A DNA stretch of 25,510 nucleotides from Candidatus Bipolaricaulota bacterium (lineage in GTDB: Bacteria; Bipolaricaulota; Bipolaricaulia; RBG-16-55-9; DRXL01): assembly GCA_026414955.1 (NCBI GenBank), contig JAOAIA010000014.1, positions 1 through 25,510 of the forward strand. The letters run 5' to 3'. The translations under genes were made by a program, and so were the position numbers. The notes below the pieces were generated by a model. It did no database searches. It saw nothing but the letters and a program-made list of their open reading frames with translations, and had not been told where the DNA came from. Each line of letters begins with the position of its first letter. The first letter of the stretch is position 1. Positions 14,434 through 21,556 of the stretch are shown piece by piece.

Positions 14434-17396
14434 TGTCGGGCAACGAAGCGATTGCCCGCGGGGCCTGGGAGGCCGGCGTGCGCGTCGGTTGCGGGTATCC
14501 CGGCACCCCCAGCACCGAGATCTTAGAAGCCCTCGCCCGTTACCCCGACGTTGATTGCGAATGGTCTACCAACGAGAAAGTCGCGTTAGAAGTCGCCGTC
14601 GGCGCAGCGCTCGCGGGGGGAAGAGCCATCGCCACGATGAAGCACGTGGGACTCAATGTCGCAGCAGATCCGTTCTTCTCTGTCGCATACATGGGGGTCA
14701 ATGCTGGGCTGGTCGTCGTCTCCGCCGACGATCCGGGAATGCACTCGTCTCAGAACGAGCAAGACAATAGACTGCTCGCGCGTGCCGCGCGTGTTGCCCT
14801 GCTGGAGCCTTCGACCCCCCAAGAGTGCAAAGATTTCACTCTCGCAGCATTTGAGATCTCCGAACGCTATGATACGCCCGTCTTGTTACGAACAACGACG
14901 CGCATCTCCCACGGCAAGAGTTCCGTCACGTTGGGGCAACGCCACGAGATTCCTCGTAAGCCCTATCGCAAGAACGTCCAGAAAAACGTCGTGCTCCCTG
15001 CCCACGGGCGCGCCCGACATGTCCTCATCGAGACCCAGCGCATCCCCGCTTTAGAGAAGGAAGCCGAGCGCTGGGCGCAGGTCTTCCAAGGTTCCGATGA
15101 CCTCGCTATTATCACCGCTGGGGCAGCGTTCCTCTACGCCCGCGAAGCGTTTCCCCATGCGACTATCTTAAAGCTGGGCATGACGCATCCCTTGCCGAGG
15201 GAGCTGATCAAGAAATTCTGCGCGGGCAAGCAGCGCGTGATCGTCATCGAAGAGTTGGAGCCGTACTTGACCGAGCAAGTGCGCGCCTTGGGGATCGCTA
15301 CGGAAGAGATTCACCTCCCGCGTTTTGGCGAACTATCGGTTGGGCTGGTGCGGCAGGCGGTGGAGCGCGCCCGCGACGGGGCCACCCCTCCCCCCGTCGA
15401 GCTACCCCTCCTGCCGCCACGCCCACCGATTCTCTGCGCCGGCTGTATGCACCGGGGAATTTTTTACGTGCTCAAACAACTTGACGCTATTGTATCGGGA
15501 GACATCGGGTGCTACACGCTCGGCGCGCTCGCCCCCTTGGACGCGATGGACACGTGCATGAACATGGGCGCGTCGCTCGCGATGGCCCACGGCATGGCCA
15601 AAATTTTTTCCGAAGAAGAGAAGAAAAGACTGGTCGCGGTCATCGGGGATTCGACGTTCTATCACTCCGGCGTCCCAGCCCTGATAGATATTCTCTACAA
15701 TGGCGGCCAGACCGTCACTGTGATTTTAGATAATCACACGACAGCCATGACCGGCCACCAAGAGCACCCCGGCACCGGGCGCACCATCACGGGCAAGCCA
15801 ACACCAGTGATCGAGATCGAGTCGCTCGCCAAGGGCTTAGGAATTAAGCACGTCCAGCGCGTTGATCCCTATGATCTCTTGACGGCCTGGCGCGCCGTAG
15901 ATACGGCGCTCCATCGCCCAGAGCCGTCGGTGATCGTCGCCGATGCGCCGTGCGTCTTGAAAGAGAAGCGTCGCTTCGGCGAGATCGTTTCAGTAGATAA
16001 GAAGAAGTGTACAGAGTGCTTCGCGTGCACGGAGCTGGGCTGCCCCGCGGTTGAAATCCAAGACGGGCACATCGAGATCAATAAATTACTGTGTATCGCG
16101 TGCACGCACTGTCAGCAAGTCTGCGCCGACTGCAATGCCGGGATTGACATTCCCCAAGTTTTAGAACTTGTCCATCAGAAGCGCTATGCTGACGCTTTCA
16201 GGGTTTTACTGCGAGCGAACCCCTTCCCAGCGGTCGCTGGGCGCGTTTGTCCGCATCCGTGCGATCATGAGATAAACGCGCTGGGCTGGCCCCAAGAGAG
16301 ACTCTACGCTGAACGCTACCCCGATTTGGTGAAAGAGTTTGCGACGCCGGGGCACCCGGCGAAGCTCTCGGTGCGCGACGTCGAGCGATTTTTGGGCGAC
16401 TACGGCATGGAAAACTTCACCGGCGCGGAGTTTGCACCCGTAGCAGAGCGTTCTGAAAAGATCGCGATCATCGGTGCTGGGCCAGCGGGGCTGTCCGCAG
16501 CGTTCTATCTGCGACGACGTGGTTTTCACGTGACGGTCTTCGAGGCGTTCGAGAAGCCCGGCGGCATGATGCGCTACGGCATCCCCGCGTTCCGCCTGAA
16601 CAAAGAGATTCTAGATCGTGAAATAGACAGACTCTTGATGATGGGCGTCGAGATTCGCTGCCATGTGACCGTCGGGCGCGAGGTGAGCTTCGCGGAACTC
16701 CAGAAAGAGCACGACGCTGTTGTCATCGCTGTAGGCGATTCAGCACCGCAAGAGTTAGAACTCGAGGGCACGAGTGACGTTCGCGACGGATTGCTCTATG
16801 GGGTTGACTTTCTCCGACGACTCAATCGCGGGCAAGACATAAAAGTCGGGCGCAGGGTCGCAGTCATCGGTGGGGGCAACACAGCCATAGATTGCGCGCG
16901 TTCAGCCAAACGCTTAGGAGCTGAAGTCACGGTCTATTATCGCCGCACAGCCCAAGAGATGCCCGCGATACGTGACGAGATTGATGAAGCGATCCTCGAA
17001 GGAGTGCGCTTTGAGTTCCAGACGAACCCCATCAGAGTGCTCGCGCAAGCGAGCCGTGTCTGCGGGCTAGAGCTGATTCGGATGCAGCCAGGCCCGCTCG
17101 ATAAAGACGGGCGCCGTCGGCCTGTCCCCGTCCCCAAGAGCGAGTTTTCCGTCCCGGTAGACACGGTCATTCTCGCTGTCGGCGAACGCGCTGATTTAGA
17201 CTTTCTCAAAGAGACCGGCGTGCGGTTCGCTCAGAAGATCCACACAGCGTTTACAGGGGCAGCGTCGCAGCCGGGGGTCTTCGCGTGCGGCGATGTCGCG
17301 TTCGGCTACGGCACCGTGACGCAGAGCATCGCCACGGGGCGGCGTGTCGCTGGTGCCGTTGCCACATATCTGCAACGAAAAAGCGTAAAACGATGA
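14394..17396 (+). CDS. iorA: Indolepyruvate:ferredoxin oxidoreductase alpha chain fused to GltD-like flavoprotein
   Basis: A 1000-residue fusion; ordinary IorA has about 600 residues. Residues ~1-520 are IorA: SGNEAIARGAWEAGVRVGCGYPGTP, the CAGCMHRG block, GDIGCYTLGALAPLDAMDTC, and the TPP motif GDSTFYHSGVPALIDILYNGG. A ferredoxin region (from ~538) has CTECFACTELGCP and CIACTHCQQVCADC. It runs directly into a GltD-like module (NAGIDIPQVLELVHQ, GRVCPHPCDHE) with FAD motif AIIGAGPAGLSAAFYL (~690) and NAD(P) motif VAVIGGGNTAIDCARS (~822). IorA-B oxidises aryl-pyruvates from aromatic amino acids to acyl-CoA; the fused module should link this to NAD(P)H. Start: the ATG at 14394 keeps the whole first beta strand, and the TGATG overlap at 14433 is the alternative. 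Some GltD cluster cysteines are missing. Confidence 0.9.
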   Translation: MAETPAPSERVVLMSGNEAIARGAWEAGVRVGCGYPGTPSTEILEALARYPDVDCEWSTNEKVALEVAVGAALAGGRAIATMKHVGLNVAADPFFSVAYMGVNAGLVVVSADDPGMHSSQNEQDNRLLARAARVALLEPSTPQECKDFTLAAFEISERYDTPVLLRTTTRISHGKSSVTLGQRHEIPRKPYRKNVQKNVVLPAHGRARHVLIETQRIPALEKEAERWAQVFQGSDDLAIITAGAAFLYAREAFPHATILKLGMTHPLPRELIKKFCAGKQRVIVIEELEPYLTEQVRALGIATEEIHLPRFGELSVGLVRQAVERARDGATPPPVELPLLPPRPPILCAGCMHRGIFYVLKQLDAIVSGDIGCYTLGALAPLDAMDTCMNMGASLAMAHGMAKIFSEEEKKRLVAVIGDSTFYHSGVPALIDILYNGGQTVTVILDNHTTAMTGHQEHPGTGRTITGKPTPVIEIESLAKGLGIKHVQRVDPYDLLTAWRAVDTALHRPEPSVIVADAPCVLKEKRRFGEIVSVDKKKCTECFACTELGCPAVEIQDGHIEINKLLCIACTHCQQVCADCNAGIDIPQVLELVHQKRYADAFRVLLRANPFPAVAGRVCPHPCDHEINALGWPQERLYAERYPDLVKEFATPGHPAKLSVRDVERFLGDYGMENFTGAEFAPVAERSEKIAIIGAGPAGLSAAFYLRRRGFHVTVFEAFEKPGGMMRYGIPAFRLNKEILDREIDRLLMMGVEIRCHVTVGREVSFAELQKEHDAVVIAVGDSAPQELELEGTSDVRDGLLYGVDFLRRLNRGQDIKVGRRVAVIGGGNTAIDCARSAKRLGAEVTVYYRRTAQEMPAIRDEIDEAILEGVRFEFQTNPIRVLAQASRVCGLELIRMQPGPLDKDGRRRPVPVPKSEFSVPVDTVILAVGERADLDFLKETGVRFAQKIHTAFTGAASQPGVFACGDVAFGYGTVTQSIATGRRVAGAVATYLQRKSVKR

Positions 17397-18007
17397 GCAC
17401 ATATAATATCACCAACATTGTCGTCGTGGGGGTAGGCGGGCAAGGCTCGGTGCTCGCGGGACAGATCATCGCGCGGGTGGCGGCGCTTGCGGGGTTGTCA
17501 GTAGCGACTTCAGAAGTCCACGGCATGGCCCAACGCGGCGGTTCCGTCTTCTCCACGGTGCGCTACGGCACAGATGTGCTCTCCCCGGCTGTGCCCGAAG
17601 GGGCTGCCGACGTCTTGCTCGCCTTTGAAAAACTCGAAGCCCTGCGCTACTTGAACTATCTCAAAGTGGACGGCTTGGCATTAGTGAACGATCAGCGTAT
17701 TCTGCCCAGCGTCGAGTCGCTCAAGCTCGCTCCCTATCCCAATGACAAAACACTAGAAGAGACGCTGCGCCGCCGCACCGAGCACGTGCTGATCGTGCCG
17801 GGGCTGACCATCGCCCAAGAGCTGGGGCACGCGGCGCTTGCCAACACGGTCATGCTCGGCGCGCTCTCCCAGTTTCTCGATCTGCCCCACGCCGAGTGGC
17901 GCCAGGCGATCACCGAGCTTGTCCCCCCACAGACGCGCGAACTCAATCTCATAGCGTTTGACGAAGGGGTCACCTGGGCCAGGCGCCACGCCCGCGTCAC
18001 GATCTAG
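17393..18007 (+). CDS. iorB: Indolepyruvate:ferredoxin oxidoreductase, beta subunit
   Basis: A 204-residue subunit of the POR-gamma fold. It opens with NIVVVGVGGQGSVLAGQIIARVA, followed by TSEVHGMAQRGGSVFSTVRYG, the diagnostic IorB block, and VLLAFEKLEALRYLNYL. The ATG at 17393 overlaps the preceding stop codon (ATGA), and no separate ribosome binding site is needed. It is the last gene of the operon. No terminator hairpin with a T-run is seen between its stop codon and the sod gene, so read-through into sod is possible. Confidence 0.93.
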   Translation: MSTYNITNIVVVGVGGQGSVLAGQIIARVAALAGLSVATSEVHGMAQRGGSVFSTVRYGTDVLSPAVPEGAADVLLAFEKLEALRYLNYLKVDGLALVNDQRILPSVESLKLAPYPNDKTLEETLRRRTEHVLIVPGLTIAQELGHAALANTVMLGALSQFLDLPHAEWRQAITELVPPQTRELNLIAFDEGVTWARRHARVTI

Positions 18008-18008
18008 C

Positions 18009-18050
18009 TGGACACTGGCGCTCCCATCTGCTAAGATCAAGCAATCTTAG
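18009..18050 (+). promoter_or_regulatory. sod promoter with a palindrome over the -10 box
   Basis: TGGACA (18009-18014), a 17-bp spacer and TAAGAT (18032-18037) preceded by TGC. The perfect inverted repeat CTAAGAT-N6-ATCTTAG (18031-18050) covers the -10 box and the expected start point near 18044. That is a typical place for a repressor operator. The ribosome binding site AAAGGAGG follows at 18060-18067. Confidence 0.6.
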
Positions 18051-18070
18051 GCTGTGTGAAAGGAGGCTCT

Positions 18071-18682
18071 ATGCCGTTCTCGTTACCACCGTTGCCGTAC
18101 CCCTACGACGCGTTGGAACCGCACATTGACAAGCTCACGATGGAGATCCATCACACGAAGCATCATGCTACGTATGTGAACAATCTCAACAAAGCGTTGG
18201 AGTCCGCCCCAGAGCTGGCCAATAAGAGTCTAGAAGAGCTCTTAGCTCATAATTGCGCTATCGTCCCAGAGCAGATTAGAACAGCCGTGCGCAACCACGG
18301 CGGCGGGCATATCAATCACTCGTTCTTCTGGGAGATCATGGGCCCCAACGCCGGCGGCCAGCCTGGGGGAAAGCTCGCCGATGCGATCACTCAGGCTTTT
18401 GGAAGCTTCGAGAAGTTCAAAGAGAAGTTTACGGAAGCCGCGTTAGGGCGCTTCGGCTCCGGCTGGGCCTGGCTCGTGCGCACTCCTGATAAGAAGCTCG
18501 AAGTCTACTCGACGGCCAACCAAGACAGTCCCCTCATGGAGGGCAAGACCCCGATCTTGGGGATAGACGTCTGGGAGCACGCGTACTATCTGAAATATCA
18601 GAATCGCCGCGCCGACTACGTCCAGGCGTGGTGGAACGTGGTCAACTGGGCTGCCGTCGAGAGACGCTTCACTTCCATTTGA
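18071..18682 (+). CDS. sod: Superoxide dismutase, Fe/Mn family
   Basis: Converts superoxide to oxygen and hydrogen peroxide. The 203-residue product has normal length for a cytoplasmic Fe/Mn enzyme and no signal peptide. The N-terminal helical hairpin has the ligand region MEIHHTKHHATYVNNLN, a second histidine in HINHSFFWE, FGSGWAWLV, and the C-terminal metal motif DVWEHAYYLKYQNRRADYV. Which metal is used cannot be told safely. The ATG at 18071 is chosen because AAAGGAGG lies just upstream and the product starts as usual (FSLPPLPYPYDALEPHID). The 3' end overlaps the convergent thioredoxin-like gene by 14 nt. It sits beside an operon of oxygen-sensitive ferredoxin enzymes. Confidence 0.97.
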   Translation: MPFSLPPLPYPYDALEPHIDKLTMEIHHTKHHATYVNNLNKALESAPELANKSLEELLAHNCAIVPEQIRTAVRNHGGGHINHSFFWEIMGPNAGGQPGGKLADAITQAFGSFEKFKEKFTEAALGRFGSGWAWLVRTPDKKLEVYSTANQDSPLMEGKTPILGIDVWEHAYYLKYQNRRADYVQAWWNVVNWAAVERRFTSI

Positions 18683-19196
18683 TAGTACAGCCCACGGGCT
18701 GGGTATCTTTCAGCCCAGGGTCTTTCCCGGCGAGCACGGCGTCGAGCGCGTCTTTGAAATATCGCTTCGTGACCTTGCTGGGGTCTTCGTAGTGATCGTC
18801 AATCGTGCCGTGGTAGCGCAGCTTCATCGCTGCGTCGAAGAGAAAGACCTCCGGGGTGCGCTGGGCGCTATACGCTTTGGCGACTTGCTGGGTCTCGTCG
18901 TGCAGATAGGGGAAGGGATAGCCCTTCTCTTTCGCCCGTTTTATCATATTGTCGAAGCTGTCTTCGGGGTATTTTGTCGGGTCGTTGGAGTTAATGACGA
19001 GAAACTGCACGCCCTTGGGTTCGTACTCTCTGGCGAGCGCGATCATGCGGTCTTCGTAGGCTTTGACATACGGGCAATGATTGCAGCTAAAGATCACCGC
19101 GACGGCTTTTTTGTTCTTGTAATCGCAGAGCTTGTAGAGCTTGCCGTCCACGCCTTTGAGTTGGAAGTCCGGGGCTGGGTCGCCGTATTTGAGCAT
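18669..19196 (-). CDS. Thioredoxin-fold AhpC/TSA-like redoxin
   Basis: A 175-residue cytoplasmic protein of the AhpC/redoxin superfamily. It opens with GDPAPDFQLKGVDGKLYKL. The active site is VIFSCNHCPYVKAYEDRM, a CxxC followed by cis-proline-like context that is typical of the thioredoxin-family proteins annotated as putative peroxiredoxins. The cis-Pro loop is QRTPEVFLFD. A late cysteine is present in PVGCTIKWK. Whether it reduces peroxides or acts as a disulfide reductase is not clear. GAGGTGATC lies shortly before the ATG. The convergent 14-nt overlap with sod and similar palindromic promoters suggest linked control in oxidative stress. Confidence 0.88.
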   Translation of the reverse strand: MLKYGDPAPDFQLKGVDGKLYKLCDYKNKKAVAVIFSCNHCPYVKAYEDRMIALAREYEPKGVQFLVINSNDPTKYPEDSFDNMIKRAKEKGYPFPYLHDETQQVAKAYSAQRTPEVFLFDAAMKLRYHGTIDDHYEDPSKVTKRYFKDALDAVLAGKDPGLKDTQPVGCTIKWK

Positions 19197-19215
19197 CAGA
19201 GATCACCTCATTGGG

Positions 19216-19247
19216 GTAATTATAACTGTAATTACGAGCTCGCTCAA
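19216..19247 (-). promoter_or_regulatory. Redoxin-gene promoter with a palindrome over the -10 box
   Basis: On the minus strand: TTGAGC (19242-19247), a 17-bp spacer and a perfect TATAAT (19219-19224). The inverted repeat GTAATTA-N6-TAATTAC (19216-19235) covers the -10 box. It has the same 7-6-7 layout as the palindrome at the sod promoter. The -35 box overlaps the hepT stop codon. Confidence 0.6.
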
Positions 19248-19594
19248 TTATTGGCTTTGAATCTTGTTTCGAGGATCTTCTGAATGAGTGGCTTTACTTT
19301 AGGCAAATCTTCTTTGATCGTCTTCCACACCAAACGATGATTCACGCCAAAGTAAACGTGTATAAGTCTATCACGCATTCCGGCCATCTCCTTCCAAGGC
19401 ACTTCAGGATGCGCTTGACGAACCTCTTGAGGGAGTTGCTTCACAGCTTCACCCATAATCTCAAACTTTCGGATGACCGCACTGGATGTCTTGTCATCAG
19501 CTTTGAACGCTCGTAAGTCCATCCCCTCCACAAATTGCTCAATGCTCTCTATCGCTGCGAGAATGTCTTTGAGATAGAGCCGATAGTCTCTCAT
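19244..19594 (-). CDS. hepT: HepT-like RNase toxin
   Basis: A 116-residue HEPN-domain protein. The RX4HXY catalytic motif is complete: R74, H79 and Y81 in RDRLIHVYFGV. The helix containing SSAVIRKFEIMGEAVKQLP is typical of HepT. In known pairs HepT is an mRNA/tRNA-cleaving toxin, and its partner MntA blocks it by adding AMP to the tyrosine of the motif; Y81 is the matching residue. Its start overlaps the mntA stop codon by 4 nt, so the two genes are translationally coupled. GC content is lower than in the neighbours, which fits recent acquisition. Confidence 0.93.
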   Translation of the reverse strand: MRDYRLYLKDILAAIESIEQFVEGMDLRAFKADDKTSSAVIRKFEIMGEAVKQLPQEVRQAHPEVPWKEMAGMRDRLIHVYFGVNHRLVWKTIKEDLPKVKPLIQKILETRFKANN

Positions 19595-19884
19595 ATCGTT
19601 ACGGTTTCTCTTAAAACAGACTCGCGAAGCTCGACACGTAGCGAGTCTTTAGTGACGATATCTACCCGGCGTTGAAGTTTCTCTTCTAGAAAGTCCGCAA
19701 GCCTTACCAAGTCAAACAGACTCGCATCTTCTGTAAAGTCCACGAGAATATCAACATCGCTCGCTTCATGCTGCTCCCCGCGCACGAACGAGCCGAATAG
19801 CCCAAGCTCGCGTACCTTGTAATGAACTTGAAGCTCTGGCTTGAGAGCCTTCAGCTTTTCTAGAATCTCTTCCTTGGCGCTCAT
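19591..19884 (-). CDS. mntA: MntA-like minimal nucleotidyltransferase antitoxin
   Basis: A 97-residue protein with the nucleotidyltransferase signature GSX10DXD: G31-S32, then D43 and D45 (LGLFGSFVRGEQHEASDVDI). A further aspartate in RRVDIVTKD matches the third catalytic position. In studied pairs this enzyme AMPylates the HepT toxin and neutralises it. The antitoxin gene comes first in the operon, as is usual. The ATG at 19884 lies 8 nt behind a TAAACT -10 box with no ribosome binding site, so translation is probably leaderless. Confidence 0.93.
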   Translation of the reverse strand: MSAKEEILEKLKALKPELQVHYKVRELGLFGSFVRGEQHEASDVDILVDFTEDASLFDLVRLADFLEEKLQRRVDIVTKDSLRVELRESVLRETVTI

Positions 19885-19892
19885 GGCTTCTC

Positions 19893-19921
19893 AGTTTACT
19901 CGCGGTGAGGGCTTTCGGCAA
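19893..19921 (-). promoter_or_regulatory. mntA-hepT promoter (leaderless arrangement)
   Basis: On the minus strand: TTGCCG (19916-19921), a 17-bp spacer and TAAACT (19893-19898). The -10 box ends 8 nt before the ATG at 19884. It is arranged back to back with the rdx promoter. Confidence 0.6.
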
Positions 19922-19928
19922 ATCCCGC

Positions 19929-19957
19929 TGGACGAGCCAGCGCCCGCGCTGTAGAAT
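19929..19957 (+). promoter_or_regulatory. rdx-nadM-HD operon promoter (leaderless arrangement)
   Basis: TGGACG (19929-19934), a 17-bp spacer and TAGAAT (19952-19957). The -10 box ends 8 nt before the ATG at 19966, and no Shine-Dalgarno sequence is present. Confidence 0.55.
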
Positions 19958-19965
19958 ATCTTGCT

Positions 19966-20250
19966 ATGCCCAAGCCCACGATCACCATCGAATACTGCGA
20001 CGAGTGCATGTATCTGAAGCCAGCCCTCGAGGCTGCCCAGAAAATCCTAGAAAGCTATGCTGCCAGAGTCGAAGCTGTAACCCTGAAGCCCGGACACGAC
20101 GGGGTCTTCCGCGTCACAGCTAACAATACTCTCGTGATTCAGATGGGCGACGAGGGCCTGCCCAACGCCGAAACAGTTGCTCACGCTGTCAAGGAGTTCT
20201 TAAGCGCCCCTCCCCGCGTCGGGGAGGGGCCAGGGGAGAGGTCCCAATGA
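19966..20250 (+). CDS. Rdx family (SelW/SelT-like) thioredoxin-fold protein
   Basis: A 94-residue protein resembling bacterial Rdx/selenoprotein-W-like proteins. The N-terminal beta strand and redox motif are TITIEYCDECMYLKPAL (C11, C14), and the later block is VEAVTLKPGHDGVFRVTANNTLVIQ. In animal SelW the second position is selenocysteine; here it is ordinary Cys. It probably acts in thiol redox reactions, with unknown partners. The last ~14 residues (APPRVGEGPGERSQ) are not family sequence: they are encoded by GC-rich palindromic repeat copy D. The stop codon overlaps the nadM start (ATGA). It heads an operon with nadM and an HD-domain gene. Confidence 0.82.
   Translation: MPKPTITIEYCDECMYLKPALEAAQKILESYAARVEAVTLKPGHDGVFRVTANNTLVIQMGDEGLPNAETVAHAVKEFLSAPPRVGEGPGERSQ
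20206..20240. repeat. GC-rich palindromic repeat, copy D, encoding the rdx C-terminus
   Basis: CCCCTCCCC, loop GCGTC, GGGGAGGGG (20207-20229), with one more flanking G-C pair, then CCAGGGGAGAGGTC. It matches copy A at 404-440 almost base for base. It encodes the end of Rdx, and its GGGGAGAGG tail supplies a ribosome binding site 6 nt before the nadM ATG at 20247. Confidence 0.75.
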
Positions 20251-20789
20251 AGACGACCAAGCGCGGCTTATTTCTCGGACGCTTCCAGCCCTACCACAAC
20301 GGCCATCATGCCGTCATTAAACAGATCGTCGAGAGCAGAGAGATAGACGAACTCATTATCGCCATCGGCTCTGCCCAGGAGAGCCACACGCTCAAAGACC
20401 CCTTCACCGCCGGCGAGAGAATCATGATGATCACCAAAGCGTTAGAAGATTTAAAGCCCCCGATCACAACGTATGTGCTTCCCATCGAAGACATCGAGCG
20501 CAACTCGCTCTACGTCGCGCATATCCGCAGCTTGACCCCGCCGTTCGAGATCGTCTACTCCAATAACTCTTTGGTGCAGCAGCTCTTTGCCGAGCGAGGG
20601 ATCCCCGTGCGCCCGCTGCCCTACATCGAGCGCGCCCAGTGGGACGGCACGAAGATCCGCGAGCTGATGCTCCACAGCGACGCCTGGAGGTCCTGCGTGC
20701 CTGCGGCAGTCGCTCGCGTTATCGAAGAGATCAAGGGCGTGGAGCGCCTGCGCCATATCCACAAGACCGATAAAGACTCTGCACCATGA
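20247..20789 (+). CDS. nadM: Archaeal-type nicotinamide-nucleotide adenylyltransferase
   Basis: Joins NMN and ATP to form NAD+. The 180-residue product begins with the archaeal NadM signature GLFLGRFQPYHNGHHAVIK, with HxGH at H17-H20. IIAIGSAQESHTLKDPFTAGERIMMI and the late motif WDGTKIRELMLHSDAW follow, the latter replacing the ISSTxxR motif of bacterial NadD. Both are typical of NadM rather than NadD. Such genes occur scattered in bacteria and suggest old transfer from archaea. It overlaps rdx and the HD-domain gene by ATGA junctions and has a ribosome binding site within repeat copy D. Confidence 0.95.
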   Translation: MKTTKRGLFLGRFQPYHNGHHAVIKQIVESREIDELIIAIGSAQESHTLKDPFTAGERIMMITKALEDLKPPITTYVLPIEDIERNSLYVAHIRSLTPPFEIVYSNNSLVQQLFAERGIPVRPLPYIERAQWDGTKIRELMLHSDAWRSCVPAAVARVIEEIKGVERLRHIHKTDKDSAP

Positions 20790-21556
20790 CGCTCAATATC
20801 CCCGTCAAAGAGAACAAGAAGCTCGAGGCCGTCGTCGCCCGCGTCAACGAGAGCGTCACGCTAAATACGTATTGGTACTGCTCGAACATCATCGCGATTG
20901 ACAGATTGGGGATCAACGATCACGGCCCGGTGCACATTCGCATTGTCGCCAATCTTGCTCTGAAAATCTTGCGCATGCTCATCGAAGCCGGCGTGCAGCC
21001 CAGCGTCGAAAAAGACCATAAGCTCGCGAAAGACGATGCCGAAGTCATAGTAGTTCTCGCGGCGTGTCTGCACGATATTGGGCATATCGTCCATCGCACC
21101 AATCATGAACCGTTTTCGGTTGCCCTGGCAGCAGACTTGTTGCCGGATCTTCTGAAAGATATCTATTCAGAGCGCGAGCGCGCTATTATTACTTCAGAAG
21201 TCTTACACGCGGTCTACGCGCACGAGACCGAAGTCGAGCCATTAACAGTCGAAGCTGGGGTCGTCAAGATCGCCGATGCGTTAGACATGGAGGAGGGCCG
21301 GGCGCGCATCCCGTTCAAGGCCGGCTCGACGACGATCCACGCCGTCTCAGCGTTAGCGATAGAAGACGTACAGCTCCGTAAGGGCGAGAAGCGCCCCATC
21401 TGCATCGCGATAAAGATGTCCAACTCAGCGGGCATTTTTCAGATTGACAATCTTCTCAAAGAGAAACTAAAACACTCTGGGCTTGCGGAGTACTTTGAGA
21501 TTCGCGCCGAGATCACAGGAGAAGAGAAGAAGCTCATCGAGCGCTACGAGCTTTGA
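20786..21556 (+). CDS. HD-domain metal-dependent phosphohydrolase
   Basis: A 256-residue protein with the HD signature: H50 in HGPVHIRIVANLALKIL, the H96-D97 pair in ACLHDIGHIVHRTNHE, further histidines H100 and H103, and a final aspartate in VVKIADALDMEEGRARI. HD proteins hydrolyse phosphate esters of nucleotides or act as nucleases. The substrate is unknown; its place behind nadM makes a nucleotide related to NAD metabolism reasonable, but this is inference. The C-terminal ~80 residues form a separate mixed alpha/beta segment that I do not recognise. The ATG overlaps the nadM stop codon. The 3' end overlaps the convergent DUF502 gene by 13 nt. Confidence 0.82.
   Translation: MTLNIPVKENKKLEAVVARVNESVTLNTYWYCSNIIAIDRLGINDHGPVHIRIVANLALKILRMLIEAGVQPSVEKDHKLAKDDAEVIVVLAACLHDIGHIVHRTNHEPFSVALAADLLPDLLKDIYSERERAIITSEVLHAVYAHETEVEPLTVEAGVVKIADALDMEEGRARIPFKAGSTTIHAVSALAIEDVQLRKGEKRPICIAIKMSNSAGIFQIDNLLKEKLKHSGLAEYFEIRAEITGEEKKLIERYEL

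Noticed and set aside
18792..19283. 163-residue plus-strand frame opposite the redoxin gene
   Set aside because: Antisense to a conserved thioredoxin-fold gene with a good start, promoter and active site.
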